Shown here piece after piece: positions 1 through 11,200 of a stretch of DNA of 64,000 bases. The DNA is from Litsea cubeba (Eukaryota > Streptophyta > Magnoliopsida > Laurales > Lauraceae). Within the stretch, counting starts at the first letter, position 1; every line of letters starts with the position of its first letter. A program made the position numbers and the translations under genes. A model generated the notes under the pieces. That model made no database searches and was not told the DNA's origin. It was given only the letters and a program-made list of their open reading frames with translations. The stretch covers positions 20,432,318 to 20,496,317 of the forward strand of contig CM022945.1 of the NCBI GenBank assembly GCA_012931725.1. The letters run 5' to 3'.

Positions 1-388
1 AAGGGAAGGTATTGGGTCTATATTTTTGGAGAATAGATTCATTGGCGTTAAAGTTTAGGGTACTTTTCTTTTTCACCCCAGATTATTTTTGCAGCCAATC
101 CAAGATTAATTTGGGATGGGAACTTGGGGAAAGAAAAAAGGAATCTACCAACTTAATGATTTCTTCTTGAGTTGCTTCTGTACCTTAGATTCGACGGCCT
201 GTATTTCTGTCACTCAGGCAATGATATTTGTTTCTCTTATTGAATTGCAGCTGCATGCCACTTTGATGAATGCAAGGCATAGGAAAAGGTTCTTTTTTTT
301 CTGCTTCTTTCCCTCTTTTGATCGAACGATGTGTTGTGTATCTAATCACTTTCTTTTAATATCACTAATTATGGAGACAATTGCTCAG

Positions 389-575
389 GAAGAAGAGAAC
401 AAGAAGGTATGAATCGTTTGATGCGCGGGACATCTATAAGCAATATGGATCTGTAGAGTGGGGCGAGTATCTGATCCACGAAGCTCATCTCTCTCAGAGG
501 TTTGCATTTGATGATAACGGATATTACCATTGCTGCACTTCGGTTCCCTTTCCTGAAAGCATGCTAACAGAATGA
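389..575 (+). CDS. possible terminal exon of an unidentified gene
   Basis: An open frame of about 62 codons follows a plausible acceptor (ttgctcag ending at 388, after a pyrimidine-rich stretch) and ends with TGA at 573-575. The peptide begins with a basic cluster (KKRTRR). It continues with a mixed, folded-looking sequence including SFDARDIYKQYGSVEWGEYL and a Cys-Cys pair near the end, so it does not look like low-complexity translation. No ATG opens this frame locally, so it would be the last exon of a gene starting left of, or near, the window edge. I do not recognise the family. It could also be a chance frame or an exon relic. Confidence 0.4.
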
Positions 576-3500
576 TTACACTGTTGACTCAAATATTCAG
601 TTACATAACTTACTGTAAGAAGAAGGGAGTAAATTAGAGTACCATTAGCTGATGATATTTGAACATGTTTGAAACTTGCTAGGTTGTGTTAGTAGTATTT
701 CATTGCAAATGCACAGCTCTTAGCAGCGATCTAGGAGTTTGCTAATCTCATTCACTTAATTGGCCGTTCGGCTCTTGATGTTCGTGCTTCAGCAAATGGG
801 CTGAATCTCAAAGTGACAGAAATGCTTTTGGGTTGTTATTATTATCCTGTGGTGGGCCCCTCAATTTTTGTTCTCATTGGTCCAAGTCCGAAGACATTTA
901 TGGATGCCGAACTGTGGACACATATCTCATCCTTAAAAACATTTGATCCAGGAAAGTTTCTTTTGGGTTACTGATTGTCTACCAATGATTTCTTCATGTT
1001 TCTTTCTTTCTTTTTTAAACACCTTTATAACAAGTAAAAGACTATAGGTGGAAAGACAAATCGCTCTAATGATCCAAAATGCCTGCATGTGGCATATGAT
1101 GTGAAACATTGTTACAGTGTTCCATCGCATAAAACACCGTCAACAATCTTATTTGCATCAACAATCCTATCTACTTCTATGAATACGTGGTGTGACTTAA
1201 GAAAAGGAACAATTTGTAGATTTGATTAATCTCCTGAAATTGAAAAAAGATTTGTTTCCACTGGAGTTCAGAAGCAAGATCCAGAAGGGTTCCACTCCAG
1301 CCCTTGGCTATATTTTCAGCTTGGATTGCATTTTCAACACTGCCCGCTCCAGCGTGCACACAAACTCAAGTGTCCATTTTGTGATTTCGTGTGAAAGTTT
1401 TATCATAATCAACATTGAACTTGGATTTATCTTGTCAGTACTACAAAGGTGAGGTTCAGTTGGCAGCAGTTCCATTTTTCTTTTTGTTCTTATGGCAGAG
1501 ATGTGAAAACGTGAAGATCAGACTTCCATTGGTTATTGAAGTGTTTTTTTTTTTCGGTAAAAGAGGGTTATTTTTTTTAATGAGATAAAAGAGGTTATTG
1601 AAGTGGTGTTATTGAACATGTTTTCTCTTTTAATAAAGGTTCCATTACCGATTAAAAAAAAGCGGTGTTATTGAACATGTTTTGATGTGGCTGGGGTTAT
1701 TTCTGTCATAATACCTTGCAATCAGGGGGAATTGATCGTATTATCCTTAGGGGGTGGGTGGATTAACTGTGTATCCACAACATATGCACCAGGTAAGTTA
1801 GTGGTGGCACTCAAACAAAAGACATGGGGAGCAAACCCACATCATTTACCAGCGAACCATTACCCAGGTGGGTGAGATTCTACATGTGGTAGAAATTTAT
1901 AGTCATCCAATACTTGGCATGTTTATTCGACACATGGCCATTGCTGTATTTCTTTCTTAATTGTCTATATATAGTCCTTTGGGTGATTTCTGAGGTCAAT
2001 CCACAGTGTAGTGTGGACCACCAAACAATGGCCCCAAACTCAAAAGGTTGGAGAATGTTACAGATAAAAGTAGCAGTCATCATTATGGAAGCATCTCAAA
2101 GTCATGGTTCTGCAGCAGGGCATGGGTTCCCAGCGTCTGAAATACCATTGCCTTCAACAGAAACCACAGTTGCAGATTCTCTGAACCTTTTTTTGGTCTG
2201 AAATACAGTAACTATTCCATGCTAGATTCATTTAAGAAGGTGAAAGAGGAAATTAAAAAGAATATATTTTGACTTAATCGCAATGAGATGGACATTAGGG
2301 TTTAGCATCTGTTTTTTATGTATCCTACCCACAAATTGAGATCTTGCTTTTCTGGTTGAGTGTCAGATTGTCTTAAAGTTTTACAGTTATAGGGCTGATC
2401 AGGTCCATTTGGAGCATAGATCATTATCTAAAATAAGCATGGTATGATTTGAAACAGTATCAAGTTCATTTCGATGCGTTAATGGTCTGCCAGTGATGAT
2501 CGTGATGGTCAAGCCATGTGCATCTGTGGCTCGCATGTTGCTCTTATGGGCGGACCACAGCATTTGACACCAACCATGCCATGTTTGTTTAGTAACCACT
2601 AAATCAGATTATTATGGATGCCAAAAAGAGGAATGGAATTATAGTTTACCTTCTCATCTTGACCAAGCATGGTGAACTTTCTTGTTTTTGCGAATTTCCC
2701 AAATATATGTGGTGCCTTCAGTTTTTGTCAACATGTTTTCAATTTTCAAACAATTTGGACCCCAGTCATCCTTTCCATGTATCTCCCGAGTCCTGATGAG
2801 GCCAAAACACTAAGTAAGCATGTCCCCACACCCCACATGAATAAAGATAAGAGAACTGGAAAAGGTGCAAGTTCACTCCCCTTTGACAGAGAAAAAGGCA
2901 ACCAAGTCCCAAGCTGAAATGTATTGCATTGATCTCATAGGCTGATAAGTCAGGTAAGAGGTTGCATGTTATCTCACTCTGGTTATTTAAATTATTGTGG
3001 AACTTGCATAAAACTAGTCAGGCGTGGGAAGCTCGGATGCCTTTTCTAGACTTTGAGGAGCCCCTGTGGACAGAGTCTCAATCACAGCTAACCTGTAAAG
3101 GTGTGCAAGAGAGAGAATAAGAGGCCGTGGGACATCTCCTATTAAATGGAGGTGGTCATATTGTACAATCCAGCCAATATGTGATCAAGTCTATACAGTA
3201 TACACTCCACCCAGTACGCAATCAAGTCTCGTACTTCTTTACATAAGTAAAAGGAAGACAAAAAAAGTATTGTCCTTCTTCAGAAGATAAGTAAAAAAGC
3301 AGCCTCTGGAATTTTAGAGAGGTTGAAAAAAATGGAAGCATAGAGAACCGTACACATTTCAATTTTGTGGTGTTGGCAGCTTTTTCTAGCTGAAGAGAAT
3401 GGTCTTATTTTAGCAGGTAACCAAAATCCCAATTTTCTGATTTTGAAGATTTCCAATGGACGGACATCATAAAAGAAAATATCAAGGTTGCTTTTTCGTG

Positions 3501-5513
3501 CAGCTCCTTATTTGGTCATTTGGTGTCCATACATTACTCATGAAAAGGCAAAGCTGATTTTTTTCGATAGAGAGGATTTAGATTTATTATATAGGGGTAG
3601 AGATGCAGGATTTTTCTATTAAAAATAGAAATCTGCGAATATTGAAATCATCTTGCCGCACAAATGCACCATTCGAAAAAACCAATTTCTATGACACCTT
3701 TATCATTAAATATATGAAGAGATGACATGGCGTTCTATCGTGACAGCCATGGCCATGTACTACAAAGAGGTAATTGGGAAAAATCTTCCAATGGAGGAGG
3801 TTTCACCAAAATTCAGTAAAATTGTCTAGCCTGCTGCCTGTTCCTTACCCTAGCTCCTTGGTCGTCTTAGAATTTAAAAGGATCCTGTCATTTTATATAT
3901 TCTTCCAATTTCTCATCGGCATCGTTCCTTGGGCATTGTTTGGATGCTTAAACTTCATTACCCTATAATTAAATTAAGTTACATGTAATTCTAATTAATG
4001 TAATTGTTCGTGACAAAGAACAAAACAACATGACTTAGTATATAGCTCAGCCTATCAAAAGCATACACCTACACCAAGTTACCTGCACTCAATTTACAGA
4101 GATCCAAATGGGCCCATGGTTCCTTGGAATCCCCATGCCAAAAGTACTAGTTAGTTGCATGATGGGAGAAAGGCAACCACCATTAAATAATGTAGTAGTT
4201 GGAGGCAATTTGCACGCCTGGGTGGTTCTGAACACCGAAAGGTTCCTTTATCAGGGAAGCAATGGAAGTTGACAAAAAAAACTTGGAATGATTTTGGTGG
4301 AATTTTGAAATGAGAACGGGCATGAAAAGGTATGGTAGCCCAAGGGTATGATGCAATGTCACTGAGTACAATGCCCCTGATTTCACACGTGCCTTAAGCC
4401 ACAGCTCACAGGCCTCAGGCTCTAGTGCTTACTGTGGGGGACAGGAGAAAGGGAAAAGGGGAAAGGAAGTCATCACCAACTTGTATGATCAGAGTATTTG
4501 TATTTTAATACTGTGGTTAAATCTGGATGGTCCACTCAGGTTGTGTGAGTCACATATCTTACCATAAATTGATGGGGTAGAGGGGAAAAAGGGCAATGGT
4601 TCACACCCAATTTGCATAATTCTGTGGGAGTTTTCCAGACCCCATCTGCTAACCGACCTCAACCCCACTCAATCTGGTCTTAGTTGGGTTAACCTAATTA
4701 ATAAATGGGCCGGATTTGGATTGAGTCCACACATGCTATGGCACTAACCAAGCCCAAATGAAAACAATACCAGATTTTAGTTTTTTTTTTTTTTTTTGCC
4801 CTTTATTTTCAACTCCCATTTTTTTTTCTTATCTATTGATTTTGGCTCTTAGCTTTATTTCATTCCATCCCTCATGCAAACAAAGCTTAGTTTTTGCTTG
4901 TTAGTGTTTGGCATTACTAAAGCTTAGAGCGGTAATTGAATACTAAAGACCAATCTCTGATAGCTAAGATGGACATCCTAATTGTAGATTTAGAAATTAA
5001 ATGGTTCAGATCGATCTAGGATAAATGGTTTCTTTGATTTCCAATCCCTTCTCCTCTTCTTATTCACCAATGATGGGTTACTTAAAAAAAAAAAAAAAAA
5101 AACAGTTGATGGTCCAAGGGTATATGCAGTACAACGACTCATCCTTGTTGGGATTTGTTACCTCTTGAGTGAGATCCTCTTCTCATTCACCAATGATGGG
5201 TTACTTAAAAAAAAAAAAAAAAAAGGAAAAAGAAAAAAAAGATGGGTATATGCAGTACACCGACTCATCCTTATTGGGATTTGTTACCTCTTGAGTGAGA
5301 TCCATGTCTTGCTGGACAATCTCTAGCTACTTTAGAAACTTATCTTAAAAGATATTTTAAAAAATTTATCTTAAAGAGAGATTACAGCATTTAATTAAAA
5401 CCCAATATTAAAAAATCAACGTAGATTATACCATAATTAAGGGGGTGCATCCTTATTGGGATTGCCTTCTTTTATGGTCCATCTTTTATCAAGGCCTTAA
5501 CAATAGGAAACTA
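576..5513. other. intergenic region, no gene seen
   Basis: Nearly 5 kb of A+T-rich sequence with only short frames on both strands, none with recognisable protein content. It contains homopolymer A/T runs and one local tandem duplication, listed separately. I see no RNA gene. Confidence 0.6.
5054..5303. repeat. two-copy tandem duplication, about 123 bp unit
   Basis: The block beginning TTCACCAATGATGGGTTACTT, followed by an A run and then GGGTATATGCAGTAC and GATTTGTTACCTCTTGAGTG, occurs twice in direct orientation about 123 bases apart. The A runs differ in length and copy 2 has an extra GGAAAAAGAAAA segment. Noncoding. Confidence 0.8.
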
Positions 5514-6838
5514 CTAGCAAAAACCCGTGGATAACCACGAAACCACCAAATGCACAGACTGATATGAATTATTTTTAATAAATTTATTAATTAGTAAACT
5601 TGTGAGTCCTTTTTTTGTTGCTAATTTGTTCTTTATGTTTTTTTCCAAATGTTTTATTCTTTAGGTGAGGCATGAATTGATTAAGAAAGATCAAATGATC
5701 ATATAACTAACAAATTGACCTAATATATTTAAGTGGGACCAAGATGAATGGGGTCCATCATCTCTATTCTAACCGTCCATAAAATCATATGATGCGGGCT
5801 GGGACCCATTAATTGATTGATAAAGATCAAATGATCATAGACCTCTCAAATTGACCAAACCTAACCTATTTAAGTGGGACCCCCAAGATGAATGGGGTCC
5901 ACCATCTATATTCTAACCATCCATAAAACCATATTATGCGGGATGGGACCAATGAATTGATTTAAAAAGATCAAATGATCAAATGATCATAGACCTCACA
6001 AATTGACCAAACCAAACCTATTTAAGTGGAACCCCCCAAATGAATGGGGTCCACCATCTCTATTCTAACCGTCCAAAAAAGCATATTATGCGGGATGGGA
6101 CCCATGAATTGATTTAAAAAGATCAAAGGATCAAATGATCGTAGACCTAAAAAATTGACCAAATATTTTTAAGTGGGACCCAGATGAATGGGGTCCACCA
6201 TCTTTATTCTAACCGTCCATAAAATCAAATGATGCGGGCCGGGACCCATGAATTGATTGATAAAATAATTTTAATCAAATCACGAAGGTATGACAGAAAT
6301 GTCTTGCTAGATGTGTAGATGATATCCAAATGGATAAAAAACAGAGATCTCCCCTGAATCACAATGGGTCCATGTAAGTTTGCACCCATTTTGACCAATT
6401 GAGCCCACAATCGACCACTCTATTTGTTTTTTTTTTTTAAGCCATTAAAATTTGTGGGTTCCTGTTGAATTGGTTAGGATGATCAGTGGGTCCCAACCTT
6501 GACAGTGATGTAGGCCCCAAGTGGGCCCCACAGAGAGCACAGATTTCTTCTATGGAATTAAGGATTATATTTCAATCCTTTATAATTTGGGATTTTCCTC
6601 TTCCCCATTTTGTGTGGTTGTCTTGGAAGTGAAATTTTAGATGGAGAATGAGAGATTTTAGGGATTGCATTAGCATGGAGAAGGAGAGATTTTAGGGAGG
6701 AAGAGATGGAGAAATTTTAGATGGAGAATGAGAGATTAGCAAAATATCATTTTAGGCTGGCTGCTGCCACGTGTCCATCTCCAAGACATGCCAGGTGTCC
6801 TCCTCCAGGAAGTATATACATCCCTTTAGTAATATAGA
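5514..6838 (-). mobile_element. non-autonomous Helitron, copy A
   Basis: Read on the minus strand, the element starts TCTATATTACTAAAGGGATG (at 6838) and ends with a short hairpin (CGTGG / CCACG, 5524-5537) followed by TTTTTGCTAG at 5514. The flanking bases are A on the 5' side and T on the 3' side. This matches the Helitron pattern of a 5' TC end, a 3' hairpin plus CTAG end, and A/T target insertion without duplication. No RepHel coding remains. The interior carries about four imperfect units of roughly 146 bp containing GATGAATGGGGTCCACCATC and ATGCGGGMTGGGACC. A second copy with the same termini lies at 60611-61556. Confidence 0.8.
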
Positions 6839-7226
6839 TATACTTAGGAACATTTTTATCAATGTATATGCCTTGAATACCTTTTGTCCTCTAAATCTAA
6901 TCCCTTTCATCTCACGAAGTAGTGGCTTTGAGGCAAAGAGAGGAAAAAAAACATCATAATAATATTAGGTATAGGTAATGCTTGTCAACCCAAAGTGCCA
7001 AACTCAAGCTTTTCTTAGTTGGACTTAAAGTAGAAAATCAAGACTTAGCATGATCTTGATCTTGATTTAGTACAATCAAGTCCATTTTGACAATTCAAGC
7101 CAACCTTAAGTCTGGCTAAGCTCAGCTCAACTTCAAGGCAACTCCTTTTGCATAATGTTCAACTTCAAAGTTCAACCTGAACCTAAAATCGGCTCGGCTA
7201 GGCTCATTTACATGCTCAAAAAGATA

Positions 7227-7263
<37 letters not shown>

Positions 7264-8237
7264 TATCAGTTTCTTCCTTGTTTTTGGGTGATATGTGAAG
7301 AAGTGCAATGGGGGTCTGTGAAATCGTGTAATTAACAGATTTCTGCAGCTTTTAAGTCCAGGAATTATTGGGGGTGTGCTTCTCTCGGGGTGAGTGCCTT
7401 TTTTCTCCAATTAGAAGTTTCCGATCAAAAGGTACTGTTTTCTTCTTCAACTGTTCCCTCCTCCCACTTTGTTGTTTTTTTTTTTTTTTTAATTAAGGCT
7501 CTCTTACATTTATCCATTTGTTTTTTCTTTCTACTTTTTCTGTTTGTGCTTTCTGCTTTTATTCTTCTTATGTTTGCTCTTCTTCAGAAAGTTAGATGAG
7601 AAATAGGAAGCAGGATATGGATTTTTAGTTGAATGTGCTCTGGGTTTAATTGGAATCTGTTGAATTCTTTTCATTTTGTTGGGACATTTTTTAGTTTTGT
7701 TTTTGAGGAATTAGTATGAGAACAAGGGGCTGTAAATGGGTCTGTAAACAGTTCTGAGAAATACCCATGAATGTTGTAGAAGATTAGAATTGAATTTACT
7801 GAAGTTTTCAATTTTTTGGGTTTTCTATTTGGAAATTGGAGCGCAGTTGGGTTTGGAACTCTCTTGTTCTGTAATGGGATATGATGAAAATCCATTGTTT
7901 TCGGGATTCGGTTGTTGTTCTTAAAAATTAGACTGCTGTGCTAAATTGGAATCTGATGAATTCTTGAAATTTTCAGGATTGGGGTTGTGATTCTTGGGCA
8001 GGTTGGCTGCATTAGAGTTTGAAAACCCCTTCTCATCTTATGCCCAGACGGCATTGCAGTATAATCTGATGAAATTTCTCGGGCTATCGGTATTTGGGTT
8101 TGTCTCTGTTGAACCAGTAGATTGCATTTGAGTTCATAAACACTCCTGGGCTTCACCCAAAAATTATCAAAGTGGAATCTGATGGAACTCGTTGCCATTC
8201 TGGGATTTGGGCTTGTTTTGTTTGGGTGTTTCGAGTG
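6839..8237 (+). promoter_or_regulatory. upstream and probable 5' leader region of the PKG gene
   Basis: This 1.4 kb lies between a Helitron and the chosen start codon. It contains a (GA)n tract (7231-7261) and, after it, T-rich, pyrimidine-rich sequence typical of plant leaders and first introns. I cannot place a TATA box or start site with confidence. An in-frame upstream ATG at 8172 exists but is not favoured as the translation start (see the gene entry). Confidence 0.4.
7231..7261. repeat. (GA)n microsatellite upstream of PKG
   Basis: About 31 bases of alternating GA, a little under 1 kb upstream of the start codon. GA tracts are common in plant promoters and 5' leaders and are bound by BBR/BPC proteins, so a promoter role is possible but not shown. 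Confidence 0.9.
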
Positions 8238-11200
8238 ATGGGTTGTCTGTATTCAAAGAGTTGTATTGGCCGTGTGCCATTTTATCCAAGAAATTGTAGG
8301 GTTGAGAAGAGGGATCAAGCAAAAGCGGTTGGTAATACTGCATCTTCTCCTGGTTCTTCATCTGGGCAGGGAGGAGAAAATGCCGATCAGTTGCATCAGT
8401 TAAGTGTTACTAGGGAATCTGACATTGCTATCAATAGGCTCTCAAGGGTCTCATCACAGTTTCTTCCTCCTGATGGGTCCCGCACTGTCGGAGTTCCATC
8501 GGCAAACTACGAATTGAGATATTCGTACTTATCCCAAAGAGGGTTCTATCCAGATGCTCTAGATAAGGCAAATCAAGACAGTTTCTGCATACACACCCCA
8601 TTTGGAACAAATCCGGATGATAATTTCTTTGGGGTATTTGATGGCCATGGAGAATTTGGGGCTCAATGCTCACAATTCGTGAAACGGAGGTTGTGTGAGA
8701 ATTTACTCAGGAACAGTCAGTTTCACATGGATGCCGTTGAAGCCTGCCATGCTGCATACTTAACGACGAATTCACAGTTGCATGCAGATAGCTTGGATGA
8801 CTCTATGAGTGGGACCACAGCAATAACAGTGTTGGTTCGTGGCAGGACGATTTACGTTGCGAATTCAGGTGATTCTAGGGCTGTTATTGCGCAAAAGAGA
8901 GGGAAGGAAATTGTGGCTGTGGATCTTTCTATTGATCAAACTCCTTTTCGTGCTGATGAGCTCGAAAGGGTTAAGCATTGTGGAGCAAGGGTTCTAACAT
9001 TGGATCAAATTGAGGGGCTGAAGAACCCAGATGTGCAGTGCTGGGGTACTGAAGAAGGTGATGACGGTGATCCTCCTAGGTTGTGGGTGCAGAATGGGAT
9101 GTTTCCCGGCACGGCATTTACGAGGAGTATTGGGGATTGCATTGCTGAAACTATTGGGGTTGTTGCTACCCCTGAAATTGTTGTTTTGGAGCTTACACCA
9201 GATCATCCTTTCTTTGTGCTCGCTAGTGACGGGGTGTTTGAATTTCTTTCCAGCCAAACTGTGGTTGACATGGTGAGAAAGTCCTTGATATCTTATTTTT
9301 CTAATGGTTGTGTATCAAGATTATTACTATTTGTGGATCTCAGGATCTGATTTTATGATTTTTAAAGCTGAAAGTAACTCTAATGTTCTTACAGTTTTTT
9401 AGTGGTTCTTTTGCTGGTTATTGTTGCTTGTAAGTGGTGCTCACCTGTTTGATAGTTGGAGATGGACACAAGTTGTCTAAACTAAATCAAGAGATTATAA
9501 ACCTGGATGACTTAAAAAACATTGATAGTTTCTTACTGTTTCTTTTGCTGGTTATTTTACTTATAAGTGATCCCCACCTGTTTGATAATTGGAGATGGTC
9601 ACAAGTTGTCTGAACTAAATTGAGAGATTACTAACCTGCATGAGTTATATATATAAAAAAAAAAAAAAAAAAAAAAACATGGAGAGGCAGAGAGCTGTTT
9701 CTGGTTTCTTCCTGATTTAATTGTGTTTGTGATAATTTTTGTATCAACGTATCTTTTTATAGATTTTTCATTAATATATAATATGTTACCATCGAACTTG
9801 AACTTGTTACCTTTGTTGGCTTGGTAAGAACCCATGATGTGGTTCATAAGCATTGGATAATATATTATAACCTTTTGAGTGTTGTTTAGGTTAGCATAAT
9901 AATGTAAGATATATGTTCATATTCATCTGAGTGCACCACAATAGTGGTGCATCCCTTTGAAATTTACGCTGTTGGTCCACTCAGAGTTACGTTGGGTTAA
10001 AACATTTGCCTTTGAACGGTCATGTTCTCAAATCACCTGGAGCAAAGTAATATTTACCCATAGGACGATAAAATTATTTTCTGTGATTTTTCCCAGGTTC
10101 AAATATGGATTTTGCTAGCACTTTTGAGATGCTTCGAGGTGTGTGATGCTTGTGGGTCAACTTGAGGAGGAGCTCTATAGCTCTTATAGCAGGTGCAGCA
10201 ATGCATGAGGAAGATCTCCCTCCTTTTGCAGATTGATTGGGTTCCATAAGCTACTTTTTTTTGCTATTGTTAAAAAAAAAACTACTATTGGTCTTCCAAT
10301 TGAAGCAAAACCCAGTTCACCTTCCCTTGGTCCCTATCATTAAAAGTTTCAAAAAACAAAAGGGGAAATATCTTCTGGAAACAAACATATCTTTCTCTTG
10401 GGGCTATAATTACTCTCATCAATTCCATTCTTGAAAATTCTCTAGTTTATTTTCTTTCTATTTTTCCAAATCCTTAAGAGTGTTGCCAAAAAAGTATTTT
10501 TAAAAAATCTGAAGAAATGAGAAGCTTCAATTATTAAAGTTGGAAGACGCGAGGAAATCAAAGGGGAATGAGGGATTGGGCATAGGAAATGTTTTGGGCT
10601 CTCAATTTTTAATAATGGGGATGGAAATTTGGAGAGGAAGGGGATGCTTTTGGAGAAAAGTCATAACGTCATAGCTTCAAAATGTGAGAAGAAGAATAGG
10701 GATGTGATAAGGGAAGGGGTCAATATCATTGGTAAGGGGTCAAAGCGTGGTAAGAAAGAAATCATGCAGTTGGAGGATGAGACAACTATAGTGGGGAAAT
10801 TATTGAAAGAGGGTAGAAAATTTTGTAAGCCTGATTCCCTTGAGATTTTTTTAGTAGAAATCTATTTGGCATTCTTACTTTTGATCATTTGGTTCGTTTT
10901 CCAATTACAACACTGCACTGTGGAGACCTTTGGGGAAAAAAAACTGAAAACAGTGTGGAGTTGTTTAGCCCCACCTAGAGTTAAAGCTTTCTGTTGGACT
11001 GCTTCAACAACCTCATTGGTTGGTGTTTTCTCTCCTCTCCTTCATATGACAATGGTATTGAAGGTTGCTATGGGAGTCCTCTCCTATTTGAGGCCGAATA
11101 ATACGGAGAATGGTACCTCTGGAAATTGCATGGGAAATTTGGATGGAAAGAAACAATAGTTGAAGGGAAATGTTCTATAATGAGTTCATTGGTGAACACT

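Noticed and set aside
8172..8237. In-frame upstream ATG that would add 22 residues to the PKG protein
   Set aside because: The extension is hydrophobic/Cys-Trp-rich and unlike the family. The MGC start fits lipid modification and the expected N-terminus.
10629..11159. A 176-codon plus-strand frame in intron 1 as an independent gene
   Set aside because: Its recognisable part is the zinc-binding region of a LINE ORF2, and it is truncated and frameshifted.
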